DNA from: JBEINZ01 sp040377825
GTDB taxonomy: Bacteria > Pseudomonadota > Alphaproteobacteria > Rhizobiales > Ancalomicrobiaceae
Length of the DNA stretch: 24,960 bases
Assembly: GCA_040377825.1 (NCBI GenBank)
Contig: JBEINZ010000017.1
Coordinates: 1-24,960 of the forward strand
Direction of reading: 5' to 3'
Position 1 is the first letter of the stretch. Every line of letters starts with the position of its first letter. Under the pieces are notes generated by a model. The model ran no database searches, had not been told where the DNA came from, and saw only the letters and a program-made list of their open reading frames with translations. The position numbers and the translations under genes are program-made. This document shows, piece by piece, positions 14,853 through 23,260 of the stretch.

Positions 14853-16376
14853 ATGCCAATGTTCCCAACGCCGAAGCCCTTGCTCGTTCCCAATACCTAC
14901 GCCTTTGAATCCGAACCGATGGTCAAGCCGACGGGCTTTCGCGAATACGATGCGCGCTGGCTGTTCGGCAGCGAACTGAACCTGATGGGCGTTCAGGCGG
15001 TCGGCATGGGGCTCGGCACGCTCTTGGGCGAGCTTGGCGTTGAGCGGCGGATCGTGACCGGTCACGATTTCCGCGCCTATTCAGCCTCGATCAAGATGGC
15101 CCTGGTGACCGGGCTTATGGCGACCGGCTGCAAGGTCCACGATATCGGGCTTGCGGTGACGCCGATGTGCTATTTCGCGCAGTTCGAGCTGGATGTTCCC
15201 GCCTGCGCGATGGTGACCGCCTCGCATAACGAAAACGGCTGGACAGGCATCAAGATGGGCGCCGAGCGGCCGCTCACCTTCGGGCCGGACGAGATGAGCC
15301 GATTGAAGGAACTGACGCTTACCGCCGCCTTCGATTTGCGCGGCGGCGGATCCTACGTTTTCGAAGCGGATTTTCCGGCCCGCTACATCCGCGATCTGAC
15401 GTCTCGCCCGAAAATCGGCCGACCGTTGAAGGTGGTCGCCGCCTGCGGCAACGGGACGGCCGGGGCCTTCGCGCCGGGCGTGTTGGAGGCGATCGGCTGC
15501 GAGGTGGTGCCGCTCGATGTCGAACTGGACCACACGTTCCCGCGCTACAATCCCAATCCGGAAGACCTGAAAATGCTGCATGCGATCCGCGATGAGGTGT
15601 TGCGGACGGGGGCCGATGTCGGCCTTGGCTTTGACGGCGATGGGGATCGATGTGGCGTGATCGACAATGAAGGCGAGGAGATTTTCGCCGATAAGGTGGG
15701 CGTCATGCTCGCCCGCGATCTCTCCGCACTGATCGAGAACGCGAGCTTCGTGGTCGACGTGAAGTCGACCGGGCTTTTCTCCAACGATCCGGTGCTGAAG
15801 GCTAACGGTGCCCATACCGATTACTGGAAGACGGGGCATTCCTACATCAAGCGGCGGGTCAAGGCGCTGAAAGCCGTGGCCGGGTTCGAGAAGTCCGGGC
15901 ATTACTTCTTCAATGCGCCGATCGGGCGGGGCTATGACGACGGCCTCGTTTCGGCGATCGCCATCATCGACATGCTCGATCGTAATCCCGGACGGACCAT
16001 GGCGGACCTCAAGAACGCACTGCCGAAGACCTGGTCGTCGCCGACCATGTCGCCGCATTGCGCCGACGAAGAGAAGTACGGCGTCGTGGCGAAGGTTGTC
16101 GCCCGGTTCGAGGCGATGCGCGCGGCCGGCGAGCCGGTCGCCGGGCAGGCTATTACGGATTTGGTGACCGTCAATGGCGTGCGCGTGACGACGACGGACG
16201 GGACCTGGGGCCTCGTGCGGGCGTCCTCCAACAAGCCGGAACTCGTCGTTGTCGTCGAAAGCCCAGTGTCGGAGGCGCGCATGCACGAGATCTTCGTGGC
16301 GATGGATACGGTGCTGCGGCAATCGGGCGATGTGGGTGCGTACAACCAGACGATCGGGACAGCGGCGGGACATTGA
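14853..16376 (+). CDS. Phosphomannomutase/phosphoglucomutase
   Basis: An alpha-D-phosphohexomutase of 507 residues that interconverts hexose 6- and 1-phosphates, supplying mannose-1-P or glucose-1-P for nucleotide sugars. The phosphoserine loop is TASHNENG with S124. The metal loop is GFDGDGDRCGVID (D261, D263, D265). The sugar-binding loop reads EKSGHYFF, close to the GEMSGH consensus of PMM/PGM enzymes. The C-terminal phosphate loop is VRASSNKPE. The four-domain layout and length suit the bacterial PMM/PGM group. The first ATG (14853) and a second two codons later are both possible starts, with GGAAA just upstream. It lies 28 bases after the epimerase gene, likely in the same operon. Sequence alone does not say which hexose is preferred. 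Confidence 0.93.
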   Translation: MPMFPTPKPLLVPNTYAFESEPMVKPTGFREYDARWLFGSELNLMGVQAVGMGLGTLLGELGVERRIVTGHDFRAYSASIKMALVTGLMATGCKVHDIGLAVTPMCYFAQFELDVPACAMVTASHNENGWTGIKMGAERPLTFGPDEMSRLKELTLTAAFDLRGGGSYVFEADFPARYIRDLTSRPKIGRPLKVVAACGNGTAGAFAPGVLEAIGCEVVPLDVELDHTFPRYNPNPEDLKMLHAIRDEVLRTGADVGLGFDGDGDRCGVIDNEGEEIFADKVGVMLARDLSALIENASFVVDVKSTGLFSNDPVLKANGAHTDYWKTGHSYIKRRVKALKAVAGFEKSGHYFFNAPIGRGYDDGLVSAIAIIDMLDRNPGRTMADLKNALPKTWSSPTMSPHCADEEKYGVVAKVVARFEAMRAAGEPVAGQAITDLVTVNGVRVTTTDGTWGLVRASSNKPELVVVVESPVSEARMHEIFVAMDTVLRQSGDVGAYNQTIGTAAGH

Positions 16377-16541
16377 GCGCTAGCGTTGGCGCCTTCCACG
16401 GACATTAACCCTCGGCATCGTTAGATCTCGGCAAATGGCGGCAATCGCGTTAAGACATTCCAAACGGCGTGCTTGAATCGGTGGGCACGGACGCAGACGT
16501 CGTGTTCGTTGGTCCATTGTGCCACTTGGCGAGGCGCCACT

Positions 16542-17921
16542 TTGACCGTCCCATTTGACAGCTGCCTAACGCATCTGGCCGCTTGGCGCGCCCGCGTCGG
16601 CGGGTTGCGGTCCTTGCACGACGGGGCATGGATCAAGGCCGCGTCGGCCTTCGCAATCCGGATCACCAATGCGGGCTTGCTGTTCGTCACGCAAATCCTG
16701 CTTGCCCGCTGGATGGGCATGCATGATTTCGGGGTCTACATCTTCGCCTGGACCTTGGTCATCATGATCGGCGACCTCGTCCCGCTCGGGCTTTCCTTCG
16801 CCACGCAACGGCTTGTTCCCGAGGCGCGGCATCTGCACGACCAGTCCGAATTGCGGGGGCTCCTTTTCGTCAGCAAGCTCCTGCCGCTCGCCGTCGCGAT
16901 CGTAACGAGTGTCGCCGCAATCGGCCTCGTCGGCTCGTTCGGGACATGGATCAGCCGCATGGATCCGGCGGCGATCGCGATCGCCATGCTTGCCTTGCCG
17001 GCCTATGCCATGTGTGCCGTTCTGGACGGGATCGCGCGGGCCTTCGACCGGGTTCATCTCGCGCTCGTTCCCCCTTATATCATGCGCCCGTTGCTGCTCG
17101 TTGCCTTGGTCGCGGCCGCGCACGCGCTCGGGCTCACCACGAACGCGGAAACCGCGATCGTCGCGGCCGTCGTGGCGACCTCAGTCGTCGCGTTCGTTCA
17201 ATTCATCCTCGTCGAGCGCGTGCTCGCTCGTGCCGTCGCACCCGGGCCACGCGCCTTTCGGACGAGGCACTGGCTTTCGGTTTCGTTGAAGATTTTGGGC
17301 GCCTGGGGCTGCCTGACGGTCTTCACCTATTCCGATATCCTCGTGCTCAGTCTCTTCGTCAGCCCCGATCGCATCGCGATCTACTACGCGGCGACGAAGG
17401 CGCTCGCGATCACGTCGTTCGTCTCCTATGCGGTTGCCTCGGTCCTCGGCCACCGGTTCGCGGCGCGGGAGGTCGCGGGCGACCGGGCGGGGCTTGAAAG
17501 GCTTGTGGCCTTCTCGGTGCATTTGACTTTTTGGCCGTCGCTCGTGCTGACGGGGCTCCTGCTCGTTGCCGGTAAGCCGATCCTCGGGCTTTTCGGTCCG
17601 GATTTCACGGAAGGCTATGCCCTCATCTTCATCCTGGCGCTCGGACTGATCGCGCGGGCGGCCATTGGACCGGCCGAACGGATGCTGACGCTGCTTGGCG
17701 CCGAGGGCGGAGCGGCTTGGGTCTACGCCGTCGCCTTTCTCGTTAACGTCAGCCTCGGATTCCTTCTTATTCCACGCTTCGAACTCCAAGGCGCCGCCTT
17801 GGCCAGCGCCGCTTCCATGATCGTGGAAGCGGCGCTTTTGTTCTTCATGGTGCGTCGTAAACTCGGGCTTCATGCTTTCGTCGTGCCGTGGAAAGGCTCG
17901 TTCGCGCCCGCCCGAGATTGA
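16542..17921 (+). CDS. Polysaccharide/O-unit flippase-like membrane protein (Wzx/MATE-type)
   Basis: A highly hydrophobic protein of about 459 residues with roughly 12-14 membrane helices, of the polysaccharide biosynthesis (Wzx/MurJ-like MOP) superfamily, expected to move lipid-linked sugar units across the inner membrane. The family-typical start of the fold is recognisable: AFAIRITNAGLLFVTQILLARWMG, seen as AFAIRITNAG then LLFVTQILLARWMG, followed by FGVYIFAWTLV. No in-frame ATG lies early enough. The start is probably TTG 16542, which has GAGG eight bases upstream; a TTG at 16473 would add 23 residues. The gene follows the hexose-phosphate mutase by 165 bases and is the only transporter-like gene of the sugar cluster. 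The substrate is not determined by the sequence. Confidence 0.85.
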   Translation: MTVPFDSCLTHLAAWRARVGGLRSLHDGAWIKAASAFAIRITNAGLLFVTQILLARWMGMHDFGVYIFAWTLVIMIGDLVPLGLSFATQRLVPEARHLHDQSELRGLLFVSKLLPLAVAIVTSVAAIGLVGSFGTWISRMDPAAIAIAMLALPAYAMCAVLDGIARAFDRVHLALVPPYIMRPLLLVALVAAAHALGLTTNAETAIVAAVVATSVVAFVQFILVERVLARAVAPGPRAFRTRHWLSVSLKILGAWGCLTVFTYSDILVLSLFVSPDRIAIYYAATKALAITSFVSYAVASVLGHRFAAREVAGDRAGLERLVAFSVHLTFWPSLVLTGLLLVAGKPILGLFGPDFTEGYALIFILALGLIARAAIGPAERMLTLLGAEGGAAWVYAVAFLVNVSLGFLLIPRFELQGAALASAASMIVEAALLFFMVRRKLGLHAFVVPWKGSFAPARD

Positions 17922-17985
17922 CACAGGCGCGCCGATCCACGATTTACGGGCTCGGTCCATACCAGAAAAGAACCAGCTCCCTCTC

Positions 17986-19581
17986 ATGAACGCGCCCGTC
18001 GCCGCCCTCGCAACGCCCGTCGCTCGCCGGCGCACCTTCGCGATCATTTCGCACCCGGATGCGGGCAAGACGACCTTGACCGAAAAGTTCCTGCTTTTCG
18101 GCGGCGCGATCCAGCTTGCCGGCGAGGTGAAGGCCAAGGCGAACCGCCGCCAGACCCGGTCCGACTGGATGGGCATCGAGCGCGAGCGCGGCATCTCGGT
18201 CGTCACCTCCGTCATGACCTTCGAATACGAGGGCGTGGTCTTCAACCTGTTGGACACGCCGGGCCACGAGGACTTCTCGGAGGATACCTACCGCACGCTG
18301 ACGGCCGTCGACGCTGCGGTCATGGTGCTCGACGCAGCCAAGGGCATCGAAGCGCGGACGCTGAAGCTGGTCGAGGTCTGCCGTCTGCGCGACATTCCAA
18401 TTGTGACGTTCATCAACAAGATGGACCGCGACACGATGGATCCGTTCGACTTGCTGGACGATATCGAGAAGACCCTGGCGCTCGACACCACGCCGATGAC
18501 TTGGCCGATCGGCCGCGGCCGCGCCTTTGCCGGCACCTATGATCTCGCGAAATCGACGATCCGCCTCAAGGACGCCGACGAGGCCGTCGCGGTCAACGGC
18601 CCGCAGGATTCGCGGATCAGCGCGCTCCTTCCCGAAACGGACTATGAGCAATTCATCGGCGAGGTGGAACTCGCAGCCGGCGCGGCTAGGCCCTTCGTGC
18701 GCCGCTCGTTCCTCGAAGGCCATCTGACGCCAGTCTATTTCGGGTCGGCGCTACGCGACATGGGCGTGCGTGACCTGATCGACGCGCTCGGGGCCTTCGC
18801 CCCCAGTCCGCGCGAACAGAAGGCGGATGGCCGCGTTGTCGAGGCGACCGAGGAGCGGATGACCGGATTCGTGTTCAAGATCCAGGCGAACATGGACCCG
18901 AACCATCGCGACCGGATCGCCTTCATGCGGGTATGTTCCGGCAAGCTGATACGCGGCATGAAGGCCAAGCTGGTGCGCACCGGTAAGCCGATCTCGCTTC
19001 ATACGCCGCAATTCTTCTTCGCCCAGGACCGCAGTTTGGCCGAGGAGGCTTTCGCCGGCGACATTGTCGGCATCCCAAACCACGGCACGTTGCGCATTGG
19101 CGATACGTTGACCGAAGGCGAGGACCTGATCTTTCGCGGCGTCCCGTCCTTCGCGCCGGAGATCCTGCGCCGCGTACGCGTCGCCGACGCGATGAAGGCC
19201 AAGAAGCTGAAGGAAGCGCTTCAGCAAATGGCCGAGGAGGGCGTCGTGCAGGTCTTCCAGCCGTTCGACGGCTCGCAGCCGATCGTCGGCGTGGTCGGGT
19301 CGCTGCAGCTCGACGTGCTGAAGGAGCGGCTTTCGGCTGAATACGGCCTCGAAATCTCGTTCGAGACGACCCGCTTTGCCGTGTGCCGTTGGGTGACGTC
19401 GACCGAAGCGGGCAAAATCGACGAGTTTGCCCGCCGCGATTCCTCCGCCATGTGCAACGACCTCGACGGAGACCCGGTCTATCTTGCAACGTCGCCGTAC
19501 TCCCTGAAGTACGAGCAAGACCGCTGGCCGATGTTGGCCTTCACGGATGTGAAGGACTATCAACGCGTCAAGGCGGCTTGA
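17986..19581 (+). CDS. prfC: Peptide chain release factor 3 (RF3)
   Basis: The GTPase that removes RF1/RF2 from the ribosome after peptide release. ATG 17986 gives 531 residues, close to E. coli RF3 (529). An upstream ATG at 17872 would overlap the flippase gene and add 38 unrelated residues. The G domain has SHPDAGKTT (22-30), RGIS (68-71), DTPGHEDF (90-97) and NKMD (144-147). The GEVKAKANRR segment and WMGIERERGISV are RF3-typical and separate it from EF-G. The C-terminal part keeps GSLQLDVLKERL. No strong Shine-Dalgarno is seen. Its location after polysaccharide genes looks incidental. Its stop lies three bases from the stop of the convergent GT-C-like gene, leaving no room for a terminator between them. 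Confidence 0.96.
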   Translation: MNAPVAALATPVARRRTFAIISHPDAGKTTLTEKFLLFGGAIQLAGEVKAKANRRQTRSDWMGIERERGISVVTSVMTFEYEGVVFNLLDTPGHEDFSEDTYRTLTAVDAAVMVLDAAKGIEARTLKLVEVCRLRDIPIVTFINKMDRDTMDPFDLLDDIEKTLALDTTPMTWPIGRGRAFAGTYDLAKSTIRLKDADEAVAVNGPQDSRISALLPETDYEQFIGEVELAAGAARPFVRRSFLEGHLTPVYFGSALRDMGVRDLIDALGAFAPSPREQKADGRVVEATEERMTGFVFKIQANMDPNHRDRIAFMRVCSGKLIRGMKAKLVRTGKPISLHTPQFFFAQDRSLAEEAFAGDIVGIPNHGTLRIGDTLTEGEDLIFRGVPSFAPEILRRVRVADAMKAKKLKEALQQMAEEGVVQVFQPFDGSQPIVGVVGSLQLDVLKERLSAEYGLEISFETTRFAVCRWVTSTEAGKIDEFARRDSSAMCNDLDGDPVYLATSPYSLKYEQDRWPMLAFTDVKDYQRVKAA

Positions 19582-19584
19582 CGA

Positions 19585-21099
19585 TCAGAGCGCTGCGACA
19601 GCCTTTCGGCGGGCGAGGATGCGCAGGAGCGGCGTCTGGCCGATCTCCGCGTAGTCGTCGAGGAAGGCAACGAGCTCCGGGCTCGCGCTGATATAGCCGA
19701 CTTCCGCGAAAAATTTTTCCACGACGATGACATCCGGCGGCTGCCGGCGCAGATCTTCCAGCAGCGCCGCGCGATCCTCGTCGATCACGGCCATCATGCG
19801 ACGCTCGACCGCTGGAGAAAGCTGCTCCAGCCGGATGCGCCAAATGGCGCTGGTCGAAAGCCATTGGGCGAAAGTGCGATTGACGAGGTGACCGCCGACC
19901 ATGCGGATCAGTGGATGGCCTATTCCAAGATGGCTTCCAATGATGCCGATCTTCGGGGCCTTGCCGACGCTCCCGACGATTGCGGCGGACTGGCGAACAT
20001 CGTCTTCGATCGCCTTCAGGGGCGGCATTCCCACCGAAAGTAGCAAGATGGAGCCGACCGCGGCGATGCGTCTAAACCCCCGCGCCGCATCGGCCACGAC
20101 CGCCAAGCCGCTCGTCAGGGTATAGATCGCAACCAGCGCGGTGGCGGGGAGAAGATGATAGCCCCAGCCTTTACCCTGTTCGATGAAAGCAATCGCGAAA
20201 CCGAGCGCGGCCCAAAGCAGGGTCATGTCGAGCGGGCGCATCGCGCGCCACCCCGTGACGACGATTCCGGCCAGGACGGGCAGCACGATGCCGCCGACCG
20301 GCCAGTTCACCAAGAGCTCGAGGAGCGGCTTCTTGGCCGGGCGGTAGACTTCCAGGAGAAGCGGCAGGAGGTCAGTGCGGTAATAGGGGAATGCGACAAA
20401 CACGATCGCCACATAGACAACGGCGATCAGGGCCGCCAGACCGGCCTCGGGCGCGAAGATCGACCGCCAGGACCGCCTGTGCCAGGCGAGCCACAGCACC
20501 GGCAACGCGACAGCCAGCGCGAAGTGCGGCTTGATCGTGACCGACAGGCCCGCCCCAATGCCGGCCGCGAACACCGCAAAGAGCGTCGGCGACCGGCCCT
20601 CGGCGCGCGCGGCCAATGTCACCAATAGCGGCAGGATCGCGATCACCGCCATATGCTCGCGTTGACCGAAGGCGCTGAGCGGGAGGATTGCCAGCGAAAA
20701 CACGCCGGCGAGAACGAAGTGTCTCGGGTTCCCCAGCACGGTCGTGCCCCGCCCGAACCACGCGCATGCCAAAAGCGAGACCGCGATGGCCGACATGTAT
20801 TGCAGGCGGAGCCAACTTTCCGCATCACCGCCGACGTGGTGGGCCAAGAGGATGGGTGGATAGTAGAGCCAGACCGCCATGGGCGGGTTGGTCTCGATAA
20901 CGTCGATGTAAAGGCGCTCGCCGGCCAACACCCGCTCGGCAACCGTCATGAGCCAGCTCGCGTCCGTATTTGTCGTGCGCAAATAATCAAGCAGTATCGC
21001 GACAGCGAATACGATGGTTCCCACAACGAGTGCGACAGCCCAGGCGCGCGCGCTGGTATCGACATCCGGATGCGTTTCCGCGTTGACGGATGTGTTCAT
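19585..21099 (-). CDS. GT-C-type integral membrane glycosyltransferase-like protein
   Basis: A 504-residue multi-spanning protein with about 10-12 hydrophobic helices; the first spans about residues 20-40. The first large loop carries NTDASWLMTVAERVLAGERLY and IETNPPMAVWLYYPP (45-81, split here). This pattern is like ArnT/PMT-family GT-C enzymes, with an acidic residue (D46) where these have their catalytic aspartate. Such enzymes transfer sugars from polyprenyl-phosphate donors at the outer face of the membrane. A short soluble C-terminal part (about 400-504) follows. AGGA sits about nine bases before ATG 21099, a good start. Donor and acceptor are unknown; a role with the nearby sugar-nucleotide genes is possible but not shown. 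It could also be a member of an uncharacterised GT-C-fold family without known activity. Confidence 0.7.
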   Translation of the reverse strand: MNTSVNAETHPDVDTSARAWAVALVVGTIVFAVAILLDYLRTTNTDASWLMTVAERVLAGERLYIDVIETNPPMAVWLYYPPILLAHHVGGDAESWLRLQYMSAIAVSLLACAWFGRGTTVLGNPRHFVLAGVFSLAILPLSAFGQREHMAVIAILPLLVTLAARAEGRSPTLFAVFAAGIGAGLSVTIKPHFALAVALPVLWLAWHRRSWRSIFAPEAGLAALIAVVYVAIVFVAFPYYRTDLLPLLLEVYRPAKKPLLELLVNWPVGGIVLPVLAGIVVTGWRAMRPLDMTLLWAALGFAIAFIEQGKGWGYHLLPATALVAIYTLTSGLAVVADAARGFRRIAAVGSILLLSVGMPPLKAIEDDVRQSAAIVGSVGKAPKIGIIGSHLGIGHPLIRMVGGHLVNRTFAQWLSTSAIWRIRLEQLSPAVERRMMAVIDEDRAALLEDLRRQPPDVIVVEKFFAEVGYISASPELVAFLDDYAEIGQTPLLRILARRKAVAAL

Positions 21100-21144
21100 C
21101 AGATTGTTCCTGTGATTGTCGGCTTGTTTATCTTCGAGACGGGA

Positions 21145-21164
21145 TTCGGTTCGATTATACCGAA
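21145..21164. promoter_or_regulatory. Short dyad upstream of the GT-C-like gene
   Basis: TTCGGT (21145-21150) and ACCGAA (21159-21164) form a perfect 6+6 dyad with an 8-base spacer, in the 111-base gap between the antiporter stop and the GT-C gene start. There is no T run after it in either direction that suits termination, so an operator is as likely as a hairpin. Confidence 0.3.
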
Positions 21165-21210
21165 AACACTAGGCTGTTACCCGTTAACTCCAACTGAACA
21201 CGGCCCCGCC

Positions 21211-22956
21211 TCATTGATCTCGCGCTGCCTTCAATTGGCTCCTGAATTCGTCGCGCCGGTCATGAATTGAAGCGACCACCGGCCCCATCGGGACGCCGAG
21301 GCCGACCAAGGTGGCCTCCGAAAGCTGCAGGCTCGCCTCGATCGTCTCCGGAACGGCGTCGGTAACGCCCATTTGGTAGAGTTTGGTGGCATGGCCCGCA
21401 TCCCGCGCGCGCGCCACGAGTACGACATCCGGGCGCAGCGCGCGGACGGCCTCGACGATACGATCGACCATGGCGGCGGACGAGACCGTAACCACGACAG
21501 CCGTTGCGGTTTCGATGCCGCAGGTTTTCAGGAATGTGGGATTGGTCACGTCGCCGAAGTAAACTGGTTGATTGCGGCGTCGCGCCAGCGTCACCGTGGT
21601 CGGATCGCGGTCGATTGCGATATGCGGTTTGCCATGCCTTGCCAACATGCCGGCAACGACGCCTCCGACGCGGCCGTAGCCAACAATGATGGTGTGGTCT
21701 GTCGCCTCGGGCGGCGCGACCAAGGTTTCCGGATCGACTGGTCCGACCTTTTCAAATCGCTTTGCAAGCCGCCGTCCGAGTACCGCGATCGCGGGCAGGG
21801 CGGCCATGGTGAGCGAGACGACGGCCAAGGCGCGACCGCTTGCCTCATTGCTCAGAAGATCAACCGCAGCGGCAAGACCAACGACGATGAAGGCAAATTC
21901 TCCGCCCGGCGCGATGAGGGCAGCCGTTTCGATCGAGGCCGACCACGATAGACCGAACAAGCGGCCGAGGATGATCATCAGCACGGCCTTAACCGCGATG
22001 AGCCCCAGCGCGAGCCCGACGATGACCAGGGGATCGCGAAGCAGACCCGGTACATCAATCGACATGCCGACGGAGAAGAAAAAGACGCCGAGCAAAAGGC
22101 CCTTGAATGGTTCAATCGTTGCCTCGATCGCGCGTCGATACTCGGTCTCCGCAAGGAGAAGACCCGCGACGAATGCTCCAAGCGCCATGGAAAGCCCGGC
22201 GACCTGGGTCGCGACGCCCGTGCCGATGATGACAAGGAGCGAAGCGGCCATGAAGACCTCGGGTGTTCCAGTTTCGGCGACGGCGTGAAACAGCGGTCGA
22301 AGAACCAGCCGTCCAATCGCGACGATGAGCGCGATCGCAATACCCCCTTGGACAAGCGCGAACAGAAGGCCGCCGATGAGCGAGCCTTGCGCTTGGCTGC
22401 CAAGTTGACCGACCAGAAACAACAGCGGAATGACAGCGAGATCTTGGAAGAGCAGCACCGCGAAGGTGGCGCGGCCGGTCGCCGAGGTCAGTCGTTTGCT
22501 GCTCGCCAAAATTTCCACGACAATCGCGGTCGAGGACAGCGCGAGACACGAACCAAGAACGAGGGCCGCATTGGCCGAAAGCCCGAGGCCGAACAGAAGC
22601 CCGCTGATCGCAATCGACGAGGCAAAAACCTGCATGCCGCCTAATCCGAACACGAAGCGCCGCATGGTCGACAGGCGCTCGAGCGAGAGCTCCAGCCCAA
22701 TGACGAAGAGCAGGAAGACGATTCCGAACTCCGCGATCCCGGCAATTTCTTCTGGGCGGTCGACCGTGATCGTGTTGATGAAATCGGACTGGGGGGAAAA
22801 TTGCCCGAGCCCTTTGGGACCCAGGATGGCGCCGGCGGCAAGGAAGCCGAGAATTGGGCTGATTTTCAGCCGATGCATCAGCGGAACGACAATGCCTGCC
22901 GTTCCCAATACCAAAATCGCGTCTTTCAGCGACGACAAATCGACAGCTCCGGCCAT
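21211..22956 (-). CDS. Kef-type monovalent cation:proton antiporter (CPA2) with TrkA-N domain
   Basis: A 581-residue inner-membrane antiporter of the CPA2/KefB group, probably moving K+ or Na+ against H+. Residues 1 to about 390 hold about 12 membrane helices, with the family segments ISPILGFLAAGAILGPKGL (32-50), FLLFVIGLELSLERL (81-95), LALSSTAIVVEIL (138-150) and LLFQDLAVIPLL (168-179). A cytoplasmic regulatory TrkA-N (RCK) domain starts near 419 with IIVGYGRVGG (423-432) and the nucleotide-contacting acidic residues in AIDRDP. ATG 22956 is favoured because GGAG sits six bases upstream; ATGs at 22968 and 22986 are alternatives. No KefF/KefG-type partner gene is adjacent. It is 111 bases upstream of the GT-C gene on the same strand and divergent from fhs. 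Ion choice and ligand gating cannot be read from the sequence. Confidence 0.92.
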   Translation of the reverse strand: MAGAVDLSSLKDAILVLGTAGIVVPLMHRLKISPILGFLAAGAILGPKGLGQFSPQSDFINTITVDRPEEIAGIAEFGIVFLLFVIGLELSLERLSTMRRFVFGLGGMQVFASSIAISGLLFGLGLSANAALVLGSCLALSSTAIVVEILASSKRLTSATGRATFAVLLFQDLAVIPLLFLVGQLGSQAQGSLIGGLLFALVQGGIAIALIVAIGRLVLRPLFHAVAETGTPEVFMAASLLVIIGTGVATQVAGLSMALGAFVAGLLLAETEYRRAIEATIEPFKGLLLGVFFFSVGMSIDVPGLLRDPLVIVGLALGLIAVKAVLMIILGRLFGLSWSASIETAALIAPGGEFAFIVVGLAAAVDLLSNEASGRALAVVSLTMAALPAIAVLGRRLAKRFEKVGPVDPETLVAPPEATDHTIIVGYGRVGGVVAGMLARHGKPHIAIDRDPTTVTLARRRNQPVYFGDVTNPTFLKTCGIETATAVVVTVSSAAMVDRIVEAVRALRPDVVLVARARDAGHATKLYQMGVTDAVPETIEASLQLSEATLVGLGVPMGPVVASIHDRRDEFRSQLKAARDQ

Positions 22957-23260
22957 TCGATTCTCCATGACCGCCAACGATGCCATCGTGAGGCAAAAGA
23001 GTGCCGGTGTCTGCCGTTTTCGACAAGCCGGAGCTGGCTACTTGGTTGCAATCGGCTTGCTATCTTCGCTTGGAGAATAGGTTTGGTCGCGTGCGGGAAG
23101 CGCGATCGGTGCATCACATCGTATGCCGGTCCGCCGTAATGCAAGTCGGGCTTTTCAGACGGGCGGACTGGTCCCGTAGATCAGTCACGTATAGAAACGT
23201 CCCGAACCAAGCCCGGACCCGATCCGGGGATATCAGTCGAAAGTCAGACGAGGACCGTTC
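22957..23260. other. Divergent intergenic region, antiporter and fhs
   Basis: These 304 bases hold no convincing gene. They must contain the promoters of the divergent antiporter and fhs genes, but no clear consensus boxes stand out. The only structure I can support is the short hairpin at 23212-23228 in the fhs leader. Confidence 0.5.
23212..23228 (+). promoter_or_regulatory. GC-rich hairpin in the fhs leader
   Basis: CCCGGA (23212-23217) pairs with TCCGGG (23223-23228) around a 5-base loop, ending about 15 bases before the CGAGGA ribosome-binding site of fhs. No T run follows. It may shape the leader RNA; I see no known folate riboswitch consensus. Confidence 0.3.

Noticed and set aside
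15081..16373. A 430-codon open frame on the minus strand opposite the hexose-phosphate mutase
   Set aside because: It is a by-product of GC-rich codon use. The plus-strand mutase has complete motifs, while the antisense frame reads as low-complexity Arg/His/Pro-rich sequence with no recognisable domain.
23140..23260. Possible folate-sensing riboswitch in the fhs leader
   Set aside because: Only one short GC-rich hairpin is visible. I could not match any known tetrahydrofolate riboswitch core, so no call is made.
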